A stretch of DNA of 64,000 bases from Populus alba (GCF_005239225.2 NC_133293.1:21730333-21794332), one strand, 5' to 3'. Counted from the first letter of the stretch, positions 25,253-38,717 are shown. Numbers and translations: made by a program. Notes: a model not told the origin generated them from the letters alone.

Positions 25253-26014
25253 TTTTCATCATCCGTTTTCTTTCTCTCTCTCTCCATTTTTGTTTTCTTT
25301 CTGTGGGATAGACGCATCCCCCCCCGGCTCCTGAGACATGACGATAAACCCTAAACCCATTGAAGCAAATTAGCTGAGGGGGTGCAAAGAAACTGAAAAC
25401 AAACTTGTTTTTCTATATATATATCATAAAAATATAGAGCAAAATTCTCCTTTAACTCTTCTATAAAATAGTTAAAGAAGATCACCCAACATTATATTGT
25501 AAAAAAAAGATGGAAGTCATAATCAGGTGGCCCTATTAAGTGCTAGAAGTGCTGGTTTGGTAATGCAATGCACTATAGCTGCACCCGCGTTTCTCCAACA
25601 AAAACACCAATAATGATGCTTTTGCTACGGTGCAATACATTGCCAAACAGTGCCTAAAAGAGAGCGTTTTGGATCACGTGCTCTCGGCATTTTCAGTCTA
25701 GTTCACAATAAGTAGTGAAAGCAGGGGACCTAGTCTATGTAGAGGGAAAAAAGAAGCCAAGCAGCACATCAAAAATTAGTAGAAACTCGATTTTATTTAC
25801 ACTGAGGAATGAGTTGCTGTCATCATGTCAAGGTAGGACACCAAAGCCCCGAAATGGTACAGCATACTAAGCTTAAATAAAAGCACAGCATACTAAGCTT
25901 AAATAAAAGCAAGAGTACAACTACAACATGGTATATACATGTTGTTTTTGTCGAAAATCAAATGCACATCTCTTGCCTAGTTTTATACAAATCACCACTT
26001 GCCTAAGTAGATGG
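25253..26014. other. spacer between tRNA relic and KH gene
   Basis: The interval contains CT-rich sequence at 25268-25292, the short inverted-repeat element at 25549-25654, and a 21-base direct duplication (agcatactaagcttaaataa) at about 25860-25908. The right part is the probable 3' untranslated region of the KH gene. Confidence 0.4.
25549..25654. repeat. 106-bp palindromic MITE-like element
   Basis: The left arm GTGCTGGTTTGGTAATGCAA (25549-25568, extending to 25573) and the right arm (25630-25654) are imperfect inverted repeats of 25 bases, separated by about 56 bases. There is no coding capacity. Confidence 0.6.
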
Positions 26015-29000
26015 TCAATGAATTGTCTGTCCATAAAGAATAAAGGCATGGATTAGGCTCTGTGCAGCACGCATTTGATCTGATGTTCCAGATACTACCA
26101 CCACACCTTCGGTTGCCCCGGGCTTTGGGTCGTGAATGAGAACATTTGCACCTGAAATCTGAAAGAAAATTGCCGAGTCCAACATTAGAAAATGCTATCA
26201 GATTGTTGTATTGATGTTAAAGTTAGTAGAGCACCAAACCAATACATAAACCCACCTGTCTGATCTGAGTCAAATTACTATTACTCTCTCCATATACATG
26301 AGTCAGCAGTTTTTGAGGAATGATAACCTCAACAGATGTGCTACCCATACTCGGTGCTAGACTTCCACTGCTAAAAATAGAAAAGAAGAAAATGATTAAT
26401 GGCTCCGTTATTACAATACAGATAATTTTTCTTGCCTCTACTTTTAACTTTGCTAGTCAAATGTCAACTTACACAATGCAAAAACATATGGCAACTTTAT
26501 GAATTTGCAGATAATCACATGAGTCAGCAAAATGCTTCCTCCCTAGCCATGTTTTTTAATGACTTTTAATCACAAGGCTCTAGAAGTGTTTGTGCCACTT
26601 GGCTGCTTCACCTCACTGTATTCAGCAGCCGAAGCATTAAGCAGTTAAGCTCAATATGCGTGGAAGTTATTCAAATCAACAGCATAAAAGCAGTACCTTG
26701 CGGGATGCCCATTTCTTGCAACCGAGCCAGAACCTAGATCAGCACCTCCCCTAAGGTTCCCATTGCTAAATGGCTGGGAGGGAAAGGAAAAGAAAATGAA
26801 AACCAAAGAGAATAACAATAGAGTTTGAATCCACTACAAGATCAATAAATGAAGTTCAAGTAAAAAATCAGGCTATTTGGAAGCAGAAGCCACCAACCTG
26901 AGCAGTCCATGATCTTGGAGAACTTTCAAATGGAGGACCATGTCCTGGTCTATCGCTACCATACGAATAGGGAGCTCGGTCCAAATTTGGTGGACCACTG
27001 CGATCCATACCATATGAAAATGGAGGCTGGTGATCTAAGGGGTGGGAGGGAATAGCAGAGCGATCCATGCCTTGGAAAGGTCCAACAGGAGAAGGGTAAG
27101 GACCTGGAGAGGTCGGATTAGGTCTTGGCCTAAACTGAGGGGGATGCATTTCTGGAAATGGGGGTGGTGGATAGGGCAAGGGAGCAGTGTTTGAGAATGG
27201 TGGCTTCACTGGAAATATAGTGTCCCGAAGTCTGCTTGTTATTTGAAATAGAGCATCCCGTACAGCTTGCAAGCTGCCAAGAACCTGCAAAAAAGCAACT
27301 CTTCAGAATTCTGAAACAGACTCGTGTAGAAACAATACATAGAAGGATATAAGGTAAAATTGATAACATAGGACCGTGTCATATCACAATCATAAAGAGA
27401 CTGATTTTAATATGCCATCAAAACGAGAAGTCAAGGCTAACAGCCAATCCCTTCAACTGGTATGATTTCAATATCAGTTGCAAACTTGCAAGATAGAGGC
27501 ATGCTATTTTAGGCATTCCTTGTGCTAGTGTGAAATTTATTCCCTTGAACAACCATCTATCTAAAAGAATTTAGAATTAGTTCTGAATGGTAGAAATTTA
27601 TGTTATCAATTCAGAAACAGCTAAAAATTAAAAGGAACATTTTTGTTAACATGGAACAAGCTATACAAGATTACTGTAGCCTAACTGGCGCAAAACCACT
27701 TGTTTCAAGGGCAAGGCCTAGGTTCAATCAGGGTACACGGAGCATTGTAGGTTTATTTAATAAAAGGAGGAAGATTTTATTCTGAGAGAAAAGAGGGAGA
27801 AGATAATAAGGCATGCTAATTACCTGAACTACTTCTTCAGTTTGAGAACCATACTTTGAAGCTTGCTCCTTTGGAAATATGCATATACTAGCACCAGTAA
27901 CATGTCTCATTTCATTTATGATCTTGCCTCCTTTACCCAACAAAACACCTATCTGTTGTGGATGCACAAGAAGCCGAGCAACAATTCTGGCACCACGCTC
28001 AAATCCAATCTCTGCAATTCTGGATTGCACACGAATAACAGCATCCTGAGCGGGAGAATGTCTTTGTTCTGAATTCTGAAAGCGGTCAAACCACTTAAAT
28101 TGTTAGGAAACCAGAGACTTGGCACATCCCACAAATCTACATAAGGTTCTTATGCTAACAAAACACCCAAATGCCAAAGGTACAATGGCCCTACCCACTT
28201 CCACATGATATGCGACCCACCCAGCAAAAGCGATGGAATATCTATATGATAAGACTTAGAAGACTATCCTTAACTATAAAGGAACTCTGAATTCCTAAGG
28301 GAGATGAAGAGTTTGATATCAGGTTGATCATAACACTGCATTTATCCAAGATATTCTGCTACGAAACACCATTCATTCAGAGGTCATGATAGTAAAAGTC
28401 ATAATATGATATCATTGTTTGAGTTGAAGAAATGTCCGAGTCCTAATGACCAATATGCAAGAACAGTTAAGCTCTCCAAACTAATAAAATAGTACAGGTC
28501 AAGACAGTAAAATCCCCATGCCTCTCTTGCAGATATGACAACCACACGTTCATCTGAATCAGATACACCTTCAGCAATTTTGATAGATGCACCCGTCTCA
28601 TTTTGCAAAGCCCGTACTACAGAGCCACCTTTCCCTATCAAACTGCCAACTTTATCAGCCTGGCATAACAGCCTAAATACAACATCCTCTTCAAAATTAG
28701 GAGAATACCCTCTTGGATGATAGTCTGCAGCATGATTACCAGGTCCATAACCCCACGGATGCAAGTCACCTTGCGCAGGCATGGCATTTCCATGGAATCC
28801 CGCTGCGCCAAAATTGGCAGTTTCTGCTCTCGGGCTATCTTGAAGACAACTTGAAACAGACAAGAGTGCTTTCTTAACAGCTGAAAAACTTCCAGTAATC
28901 TGCAGAGCAGAACTACACTCAGAAATAGTATACACAACTACAGTATCTTGAATTAAAGTACTGCAAGTCACAGAAACTAACAACAAATCCCATGTATAGA

Positions 29001-29873
29001 ATGAAAATGGTTGATTACCAAACAATTACTGCATGATATATACTTTGTTAAACTCATAAACCATGACATTTGTGGATTGCACTAAAAGAATCACCAAGTA
29101 GTTCCAAACTTGATTCCAATGCATTAAATCATTCAATCATTGATTATCAAACTATCATTGCAAGAATTTAACATTGTTGACCTCATAAAGCAAGACATTA
29201 ACTGAACTACAGCAAATTAATATATAAAGCGCAAAACTTTACCAGTAAATTACACATCAATCGTTGCAAGACCAAAACTTTATTCAAACTCAAAATTACT
29301 TACCAGAATCAATTCATCACCAGGAGAAGCACAAGCAGGAATTTGCTCGCGATTCGAAACCCTAACTTGTGCTCCACTCTCCACTCTAATTTTCTCCAAA
29401 ACCTTTGAGAAACTCCCTCCCTGATTACTACCACCACTACCAATCAGAACCTTACACGTCACCACCACAGCTTCGCTTAACTCCTCCTCACTATCCCCTT
29501 TCACTATCTTCTCAAAAACCCTAACCACCGCTTTCTTCACTGGACCCCACCCCTCCTCTTCACCACCACCACCAGAACTGCACTCTCCGTCATTGGCATC
29601 TTCTTTGCTGTGATCGGAGGTGGCGGTGTTGGAGTCGTCTGATTTGGGGACTTTGCCACTGTTCAGGGTAATGAGGATTATGCGGTCTTCACAATAGGGA
29701 ATGTGAGGGTCGTCAAGGAGGCGGATTTTGGCGCCGGTGAGAGATTGGATGTGACGGACGGTGGAGCCGCCTTTGCCGATGACGGCGCCGGTTTTTAGTG
29801 AGGGGCAGAGGATCCGGATTTGTGTGGGCTCGGTTTGGGAGCGTTTGGTGGGAGTTATTGGAGGAGTGTCCAT
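26015..29873 (-). CDS. five-KH-domain RNA-binding protein (At1g51580/At4g18375 type)
   Basis: This is a nuclear RNA-binding protein of the poly(C)-binding/HEN4-like group, expected to act in mRNA processing. Coding exons on the minus strand are 29304-29873, 28522-28899, 27824-28075, 26898-27284, 26697-26773, 26256-26367 and 26015-26158; they give 639 residues. KH1 has GAVIGKGGSTVRHIQSLTGA. KH2 is degenerate (LIGSGGSNQGGSFSKVLEKI). KH3 has VGSLIGKGGSVVRALQ, KH4 has IGVLLGKGGKIINEM, and KH5 has VEVIIPQKLLTHVYGESNSN. A proline/glycine/arginine-rich linker (about residues 430-530) separates KH4 and KH5. The start is the ATG at 29873; the in-frame codon at 29888 is GTG. The second intron has a GC donor (GAG|GCATGG at 28521) with a normal AG acceptor at 28076. 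Only this junction keeps ARE|NSEQRHSPAQDAVIRV in frame as in the family. Confidence 0.94.
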
Positions 29874-29879
29874 CTTGCA

Positions 29880-31984
29880 GCGCCTCACTGACCGTGCACA
29901 GTGAGTCAGCTAAACAGCACAAGTTGGGTCCTTTTTAAAATTTCAGGGAATTTATGTGCTTGATGTAAATAAATAACGTCTTCTTGGTTCTAAATTATAA
30001 TTTCTTGAATTTCTAAAAAATTATGGCCACAGCTGCATACTTTATAGTTATACTTACAATAAATGACCTGACATAATCATGAGAACCAATTCCGGGTAAG
30101 AAAAGGGTAAGACCCGGTCCCCAATTTAGAAAATGGACTTGGTCAACCTCTCAAATTAAAGTCAGCAAGTCAACTGGATCTTTGATCAATTCTGTCAAGT
30201 TTTTTTTTTTTTTTTTTTCTTTCAACCCGAACAGATCTCGATGTCAAGTTACTTGGATTCCAGATAGATCTGTCAGTTCGGTTTATGTTTCACAACATTC
30301 CATCGTACGCCTGCTAGTTACCAATTCTCATGGGCTTTTTCATTGATCTAGGATAGTGAATTCAAAAGCCCACGTATGAATATCTGTACATGTATAGAAG
30401 AAGGGGAACACTCGGCCTGTGTTTAAGCAAGCATTAGTGGGCCTGAGCCCTGGCATTGCTTCTAATTAATTGCTGTCCTCGCGTAATTTAGTGCATGGAA
30501 ATGATAATACTGGTTTGTTTTTGTATTGTAAAAACATTTTAATATATTTTTAAATAAAATATATTTTAAAAAATAACTATAATTATACTTCCAAACAAGC
30601 TACTTTATACATCTATGCTATGGAGTGATTTTTGCCAGATAAATAATATGAATTTTCTGCTCCACAAATCAGAAAAATAAGCAAAGCAAGATCAAATAAA
30701 GTGTAAACAGTGCTATTTCTTTCACAACTTTAAATAATTGGTATACAAATAATAAATCTCAGCCACTTCATAATTTCTTATGAAAAAAATCAAATAAAAT
30801 ATATCCCGGAGAAAGAGAGAGAGAATATACAATCGACCAAGAACCAGCAAGTCAAACGAAAGAAATAAAATAGAGACCAGATCAACAATTTCACCAGTGA
30901 ACTTGCTGTCGTAGAAGAAGATCATATGTTTAACGTTGTCTAGTTACAGGGCTCGTTAATTCTTCAAATGCTGCATTTATTTCCCATCATCTCTTCTTTT
31001 TATTATTACACCAGGCCAGCACGCGCGAATCAATTTAGTGAATTTTTAAAAGACATTTACCACCTAGCCCTCGCAAGATTTTGTACCAAGTCAAGTGAGG
31101 GTTGTTTTCGCTGTAGACTCTAGGGCAATACGTTCAAGATCCAAGTGTGATATCTAACTTTATTTTTTTTAGTAATATTATTTTAATTATTACAAAAATC
31201 TTAAGACAGTATCATTTTAAATTAATACAGGTTAATTTATGATTCGATCCTAGATCGAATCATGGAACATCAAGTATTATTTTAAAAAGTGTGGGTTTTT
31301 ATCACCATCCAAGATTTTACTTTTCATTATTTCATGCATTATTATGAATAAGCTATGCAAAATTTTATATTTTTTTAACTAGGCCCTCAAAATTTTTAAT
31401 TTATATTTAAATTAATAACCTTCCTCTTTCATTTTGTTTAAATAATCTTTTCTAAATAACAATTATTTTTCTAGCTTTTATTTAGATTTAAAGAGTTTTT
31501 CTAGTTCATCTATATATATTTTTTTGTATGGATAAATTTTATTTTTGAAAATAAAAAAAAATTTCCAAATAATATTTCTAATATACGCAACTTTGCATGA
31601 TGTTTTTTTTCTTTTTTATTTTATTCGATCAATTTAATATGTTCTCTATTTCTATTAATATTTGCTTAAATAAAAATATTTTTCTAATAAATAAATTTAA
31701 CAAACACAATCAAGTTAATGTCCCATCTTTCGAGGTTAAATATCTTAATCTATATTAATTTTTAAATTTTTCAAGTTTTATTTTTTGATATTGTTAATGA
31801 TTATTTATTTATTTATTTGAACATATAGTTCTTTGTTTATTTTATTATATACATGTATAAATTTTTGATTTGAACTTATATTTTTTAAATTACAGAAATA
31901 TCTTAAAAAATCTACCCGCTCGCGCGCACATATATATAATAAAAATATATTATATTTTATAAAAAATAAAAATATTTGACCACA

Positions 31985-32019
<35 letters not shown>

Positions 32020-35000
32020 CATGAGTGTCTGAGCCAGCTTGCACGTATCTTAACTAATTTTATGAGCCATGAAATTAATAATCATATAAATTTTCAATAA
32101 ATTTAAAATTTATAAAATTTAAAATAATATTTTTTAAAAAATAAATTTAAAATCTGGTTAAACGGGCAACACAAGCTATTCTTGTAACAATAGGGCATTG
32201 GAGTTGATCGGTTTAGTAAATCAAGAGAGCAGAGCTAAATTGAAAAGTGATGGCCCATGTGCGAGTTAAAATCTATATGCATTTTTTGTCATTAGACTTC
32301 ATCACGGGTACAAAATGCTCCCGCAAGAAATCATAACCGTTACAGTACTCTACTCCTAATCTTCTTTAACCCGAACCCTTTACAGGTAGCAATGGCTAGT
32401 TGTTCGTTTTGCTCATGTTTGATTACTGTAGGTTTTTAGTGGACAGGAGCAGGAGATCAATGGAAACTCTGCAAGAACTGGTACCGGGGGCGAAGATGCT
32501 GGGTGAGCCATTTGCCCAGCACTGTCCATTAACTCCTTGAACCATCCATTTTAATGGATTTGCAGATTTATTAACATTTATTGAATTCTTCTTTTGCCAT
32601 GCAGTGATGATGCGACTGGAACCTTCTTGTCCTTTAAAGAGTGAATGATCAAGCAGTGCTGAGACTATATATGCATATCAGTGCCCGCAACCGCAACCGG
32701 AGATGGGTTACAGCGCTGCGGCCGCGTTCGCGTTGGGGTTCCTAAACCGGCTCTTAAAAGACACCTTTTCATGATCATAGCTTGAATTAATAAACACGCT
32801 TCTTTGTTTTCGAGAAAGCTGATCTGAAACGGTCTTTTATCGTGATAATCTGCATGTTGTGTGAAAGCCAGAAAGGTATGGTACTGATTCTCTGCCTGCC
32901 AATATAAATCCAACAGTTGAACTTAACCCTATGCCGCAACCAAGAGAAGAAAAACCAGACTCAATTTAATGGCCACTGTAATGCAACATCCGATCGAGAC
33001 ATTTGATTTAGAAATACGAGAGGTTGAGGATAACCCATGAAGGATAGCAGCGTTCCACTTTCGTGATAACTTGCAGCAATATTGCATCAAAATATCTCTG
33101 AATCATAACACACAAATTACATTCTGGTTATTAAATTTCAGGGCAGTGCGGCTAGGTCTTCAACCAAATAAAAAATTAAAACTGTTAAGACCTTTTCTTT
33201 CCTAGATTTACATAGTCGTATTCTATTCTATGAGCCAGGCCCGGCAGGTCAAATAAGCAGCCTACCTCCTTGATTTGTTTGAACTCAAAGAAAAACTTAA
33301 TTTAATCTGAAAAAAAAATCCAGAATTGTTTCAATTTTGTATTTATTTAAATCTCTAATATTGAACGGGACGAGGGAGGTTTGATAACTACATTCTTCTC
33401 TCGAGGCATTGGAATCTCAAATTAATTCGCGTGAGATAGACGCTCCTTCTGGTGGACGGGTTCATGTGCAGCCATTATAGCAGATCAACGCCGAGCAAAA
33501 TATCAATCTCGTAAGATCCGTTATGGCATGATCTTCTCTCAACAAGCAAGAAACAGCCATGAAATGGATCGTGTGGCTCCCATTGCCCCTTCCCCATCAA
33601 TCATTAATCATGCCATGCCTAGTATCCAGCCATGATTGAAAGAAAAAACACGAAAACAGCCGCTGTCATCAGCTGGGTCCCATACAAAATCATTCCCATC
33701 ACGCTACTCATGTGGCTTGTGATAATGATGAAACAGCACAACCACCGTTGGTGGCACTAGTGCGTGGCACCCTATCACCCTCCACTCCTAACCTCGTGTA
33801 TTCCTGCCAGGTGGACGGTCAATATTTTTCCAAGAGTTTTGTGTTGTGGGGATGGCATCTCCCTCCCGTGGAGCCATTTGTGTGGCTGAGAACAGAACCA
33901 TATTGCTATATCATCGCCAAATGTCACGTTCCATTTTGAATTCTCTCAGCTTGGAAAATTAACAGCTCGGGAGAGGGAGGGAGCCATCACATGACCTTGA
34001 TCTGCCTGGTAATGACCACATTTTTGGTAGAATAATAAAAAATTATGGATGGTACAAACTGGCGATGCGTGGCGGATGGCCAAGGGGCAAAAGAGGACCA
34101 AGGGTACAAATTTACAAGAGAGAACGAGATGACGAAAGTGTTGTCATGTTACGGGACACATGAAAAAAGAGAGGTCGTATCGAGTGACGAAGACGTCTTC
34201 AAAATTCGACACGTGTTGGTCTTCCACAGTCGGTTTTCAGATTCTTGGCTGAGAAGAATTGTGGATGTGTGACTCAGAAATAAGAAATTAATTAAATAAT
34301 CCCCACGCCATTCGACGGTTGTTGAAAGCAGCAGATATTTTTGAAGACTCGACCACACATATATTGTTTTTTTTTAAAAAGGCGACCTGTCCCTGTCATT
34401 TATGCTGATGCCCTTGTGTTCTTCGCTAATTTATTCTCAGGTCGCACACTGATTCTTGTACTCTTGGTTTTCCCATGATCTCCAGTCCTTTGCTTTACGT
34501 AATTTATCATGTTTTCTATTCAAACCCTAATGATGATTTCCATGCCTTCTCATCCACCCCCCGGCAATCACCGTCTCCGTGAAAGGGGCAGGACGGACAT
34601 GTGGCGTTTTTCTCCCCTCGGCAATCACAAGATACGTATAAAAGCACGTCATCTGTGGGAAACTTGACGTTTTTTTTTATTATTAGTAAAGTATTATGAC
34701 AATAGTCTTTAATTGAATAATAAGTTAATGATAAAATCGATATAAAATAAGTGATAATTCTCCATCAATACAACTGATAGTATTTTTGTTGAAAAATCAA
34801 TTCTCACTTTGACTGTCGTGTCTTCACATAATTGGAGCGACTTCAAAATTAAAAACCTTTTTCTGCGCGGTGCCTTGAAAAAAATACCAAATGGGTTTTA
34901 AGAGATATTAATATAATTAGTCAAGAATAAAGGACGAAGATGCAAAGAAAGAAAAACAAAAGATTTTGATGAACATGCTTCGAGGGAAACGAGGTTCTCT

Positions 35001-35060
35001 AACATGTGGACAAAAGTGAAAGAAACGTAGTAGTAGTAGTAACATGACAGCACCACCACC
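29880..35060. other. long AT-rich intergenic region
   Basis: No supported gene occurs in about 5 kb. The region holds poly(T) at about 30200-30219, a (TA)n tract at 31987-32016, an almost pure A/T stretch at 31140-32160, and a somewhat GC-richer stretch at 32380-33010. In the last, short ORF pieces with a possible splice donor (GCTGG|GTGAGC near 32500) could not be tied to any protein. From 33400 to 34300 the sequence is ordinary. The last 300 bases before the next gene are its promoter. Confidence 0.4.
31987..32016. repeat. (TA)n microsatellite
   Basis: About 15 uninterrupted TA units are present, likely length-polymorphic. Confidence 0.9.
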
Positions 35061-35061
35061 A

Positions 35062-35072
35062 CCATATATAGC
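35062..35072 (+). promoter_or_regulatory. TATA box of the BBX32-like gene
   Basis: CATATATAG lies about 300 bases before the ATG at 35372. It is followed by a C/T-rich leader with a (CT)n stretch around 35230-35250, a usual layout for plant core promoters and leaders. Confidence 0.55.
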
Positions 35073-35371
35073 CAGCCACCTCTACACTTCCCTTCTCCTC
35101 TCCTTCATTTCTACACACACAATATCCCACCACCCATCCCATCACCGCCCTTTTTTAGCCTATATCTTTCAGCCCCCACCTCCACCATCTCTCTTTAAAT
35201 TACCACCAACCACTTTCTTCACTGCCGCCTCTCTCCCTCTCTCTCTCTCCTTATCTATCCCTTCAAATCTTTAAAGAGACTTTCACAGCATCGCTCTAGC
35301 TTTCTTGATTTCTAATATCTTATTGCTCTGACGTTGATTAAAGCGTGAAAGCTGGTGATCATAAAGAATCA

Positions 35372-36121
35372 ATGGCTGTTAAGGTTTGCGAGCTTTGCAA
35401 AAGAGAAGCTGGTGTCTACTGCGATTCAGATGCTGCGTATCTTTGTTTTGACTGTGATTCTAACGTCCATAGTGCTAACTTCCTTGTTGCTCGCCATATT
35501 CGCCGTGTAATCTGCTCCGGTTGCGGTTCTATCACAGGAATTCCGTTCTCCGGCGACACCCCATCTCTTAGCCGTGTCACCTGTTCCTCTTGCTCGCCAG
35601 GAAACAAAGAACTGGACTCCGTCTCCTGCTCCTCCTCTAGTACTTTATCCTCTGCTTGCATTTCAAGCACCGAAACGACGCGCTTTGAGAACACAAGAAA
35701 AGGAGTCAAGACCACGTCGTCTTCCAGCTCGGTGAGGAATATTCCGGGTAGATCCTTGAGGGATAGGTTGAAGAGGTCGAGGAATCTGAGGTCAGAGGGT
35801 GTTTTCGTGAATTGGTGCAAAAGGCTGGGGCTCAATGGTAGTTTGGTGGTACAGAGAGCCACTCGGGCGATGGCGCTGTGTTTTGGGAGATTGGCTTTGC
35901 CGTTCAGAGTGAGCTTAGCGGCGTCGTTTTGGTTCGGGCTCAGGTTATGTGGGGACAAGTCGGTTACGACGTGGGAGAATCTGAGGAGATTAGAGGAGGT
36001 ATCTGGGGTTCCCAATAAGCTGATCGTTACCGTTGAAATGAAGATAGAACAGGCGTTGCGAAGCAAGAGACTACAGCTGCAGAAAAAAATGGAAGAAGGG
36101 TGGGCTGAGTGCTCTGTGTGA
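35372..36121 (+). CDS. BBX32: single B-box zinc finger protein, BBX32 type
   Basis: This is an intronless gene of 249 residues. It begins MAVKVCELCKREAGVYCDSD; the in-frame codon further upstream at 35345 is GTG, so the ATG at 35372 is the start. The one B-box (about residues 6-50) shows the C-x2-C-x8-C-x2-D-x4-C-x2-C pattern ending NVHSANFLVARHIRRV. A Ser-rich linker follows. The C-terminal half carries the conserved blocks VFVNWCKRLGLNG, LAASFWFGLR and TTWENLRRLEEVSGVP, and ends EEGWAECSV. These match the remembered Arabidopsis BBX32 (FVNWCGKLGLN, AAFWFGVK, TTWQNLKKVEDVTGV, EEGWAEN) block by block. BBX32 acts in the nucleus in light signalling, by contacting HY5-BBX21 modules and not by binding DNA itself. 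The gene is intact. Confidence 0.95.
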   Translation: MAVKVCELCKREAGVYCDSDAAYLCFDCDSNVHSANFLVARHIRRVICSGCGSITGIPFSGDTPSLSRVTCSSCSPGNKELDSVSCSSSSTLSSACISSTETTRFENTRKGVKTTSSSSSVRNIPGRSLRDRLKRSRNLRSEGVFVNWCKRLGLNGSLVVQRATRAMALCFGRLALPFRVSLAASFWFGLRLCGDKSVTTWENLRRLEEVSGVPNKLIVTVEMKIEQALRSKRLQLQKKMEEGWAECSV

Positions 36122-37145
36122 CGGAGCCGTTCGTGGGAGCAGACTGCATAGTATCATGTGTAAGAAGTTCACACGCGTGTCTGTGTGTGTGTGTGTGTGT
36201 GTGTGGAGATTAGGAAATTTCAATGTTTTGGTAGTAGTTTATATATGTTAACGACTTAAGATGAACGTACATTAAGAAATTTGTCTCAGAAATCAAAAGA
36301 GATCTTGAGATAAGAAGGAAGACTTGTTTTTAGTTATTCTATTCCCTTATCTGCTGGCATTTTGCTACTGTTTCTGTTTCTGGATAGAAAAAGACGGGAG
36401 ATAGGAAAGAAAGATAAATGGAATATATTTCATGTTCTTGAAGACATAGAAATATTCTTAACCAAATACATTGATCAAGAACACCCATTATTGCATAACA
36501 AATACGTCTTCGCCGGCTCATGAAGATGTTAAGCACACAACAATGCACTCGTGATTGATTTAGCCTGGAAGGATCTCTCAACAAAATGTTAGTTTTTGCT
36601 GGTGTGCATTGATTTCATGATTGACCCTTAATTTCTTTAATTTAAATTAATCTCCTTCAAGATAGTGTTTTCAGCAAAATGCGGTGGTTTTTTAATGATG
36701 GTGGTCTAGCAACCTCCCCTCCTGGCCTGCTAATGATGATGGCGTCTCGAGAGCATTTTAGTCCGTTTTTATAATAATTTTGTGGTGTAAATATCATGCT
36801 TGAGGCCAAGATTCAACAAAATAATATCCATACGTACCATTAAAACATGGGTGGTTCCCATTCGATCTCAACCTCCCACCACCAGCACCAACTTTATCAG
36901 TCAAATTAAATATTGACTTGCCGTACTCAATATTTTAACAAAAAAATCTCCTGCTTTGTCTAGGATTTAAATTTATTCTGGCCACATTCGGCTTCCGATA
37001 TTAAAGATCCATGTGTAATTTGAGAAATTACAAAGCTTTTGCTAAATTTGATCGATAACATTTATATTTAATTTAACACACAACATGATGAATTCTTGGT
37101 CGCCCGTTAATGAAAATAACACCACCGATCATATTTCCTTTTAGG

Positions 37146-37330
37146 AAACGTTTGGGAACACGGCAAATTTGAAAATTTTTGTTTTGTTAAAATTTAATGT
37201 AGTTTGTATTTTTTGAATCATTTTGATGTGTTGATGTCAAAAATAATTTTTAAAAAATAAAAAAATATTATTAACATGTATTTTAACATAAAAAATTATT
37301 TAAAAAACATATCGTAGTGCTAAACATGTT
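37146..37330 (+). repeat. dispersed repeat, copy 2
   Basis: The copy starts GTTTGGGAACACGG and contains the core ATTTTGATGTGTTGATGTC followed by AAAAAT at about 37221-37244. The core matches the copy in RPL44 intron 1 almost base for base. Confidence 0.55.
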
Positions 37331-37861
37331 TTTATAAGATGTTATTTCTATTTCTTGAGAAATTATCAAGTTATGGCGTGGAAGGTTTAATAAGCGTGGC
37401 TAGATCCATAGAAGAAAGGAAGGATTGACAAATTAGATGAGATGAACACATATTAAAGAGAAAGGCTTGAAAATGGATGGATTATGGGTTGGGGATATTG
37501 AGAGGAGTTGGGGTCGGTCGGCGAGGGGGAGAGGTGGTTGCGGAATGTGGACGTGGTTCAAAGAATGCAAGAATCCGATGGAGGGAGCGAAAGAGAGGAG
37601 GAGTGCTGCTTTGATGCTCCAGCACTGCACTAGGGTGATTGATTCTTGTTGAGGGCCACTAGCTTATCTTAACCACAAGTTCCCCTCCTCTAACAGCCAC
37701 CGTCCTATATTCATAATTGCATCGTTGTAATGAAAAGTAAAACATGATAACTAGAGCTTGGGTAGCTGATTGACTGTGTTTATTTTTTACCTAGTTTTGA
37801 TGGTTGTGATTTAAAAAAATTAAATTTTAAAAAAATATGGTTAATTAAATTTAAATATATG

Positions 37862-38225
37862 TTTGGTAAAAATTATGGTTGGGGTTTATATGTAGAAAAA
37901 AAACATGTATAAAATATTTGGTTGTGGTTGCTTTTTAAAAAATGCTTTTTACTTGGAAATGCATCAATTTTTTTTAAAAAAATTATTTTTGATATCAGTG
38001 CATCAAAATGATCTGAAAATACAAAAACAAAATTAATTTGAAGTAAATAAAAAAAATTTAAATTTTAAAAAAAAATACCTTTGAAACACAAAAACAAACA
38101 AAATTATAAAACTCAGTTAAAAAAACATGTAAAAACTGCTTCACAAAAAATGCGTTTCAAACTCAATTTTTTAGTAGATCTCACAGCATAAAACACAGTT
38201 TGATATATTCCCAAACACCTAACGA
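37862..38225 (-). repeat. dispersed repeat, copy 3 (inverted)
   Basis: The reverse complement of 37981-38025 gives ATCATTTTGATGCACTGATA and TCAAAAATAA, the same core as copies 1 and 2 in opposite orientation. The outer ends read GTTTGGTAAAAATTATGG and TTCCCAAACACC, compatible with terminal inverted repeats. Confidence 0.5.
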
Positions 38226-38714
38226 TGTTTTTTATATCGTAAATGCAAAAGCTACAACTAAACAAACACACCCTAATATTATCACTTGTTGATTTAGTCC
38301 TTTTTAAGATTAGTTTTAAATTAAATTAGATAATGATTCACTCCGCATGATACAACTGAACTACAACTTGATGATCCTATTATTATCTAGTTTAATTTTT
38401 TAACTCTTAAAAAAAAAATCTTGAAAAACACTATTGTGTATTGATCCGGATTAACGAGGGCTAAGCACTCAATTTGTGACGTAATCCAAGTTTAATATTG
38501 TTTTATTCTAATCATATTTTTGACATGTGTCCAAGTGGAATGAAATCATCATGATACATGATATTCAGTTCCCAAATTTGAAAAATAAAATAGAAGAATA
38601 GAAACAAGACCTTGTAAGAAAATTTTCAAAATATGAAGAAAAACAGATTGAAAGCCCAAAAGGGGCCTCTATGCCAAGTTGCTAACATAGAGGGGAACTC
38701 CTTTGCTCTTGGCT

Positions 38715-38717
<3 letters not shown>

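Noticed and set aside
32380..32660. Possible short spliced gene (GCTGG|GTGAGC donor, downstream DDATGTFLSFKE)
   Set aside because: The pieces are too short, no start joins them convincingly, and no family is recognised. Transcript data could revive it.
35416..36066. 216-codon minus-strand ORF opposite BBX32
   Set aside because: It is the antisense shadow of a clear BBX32-type coding sequence.
37467..37652. 61-codon ORF considered as a DVL/RTFL-type peptide
   Set aside because: It lacks the conserved RTFL block and resembles no other small-peptide family.
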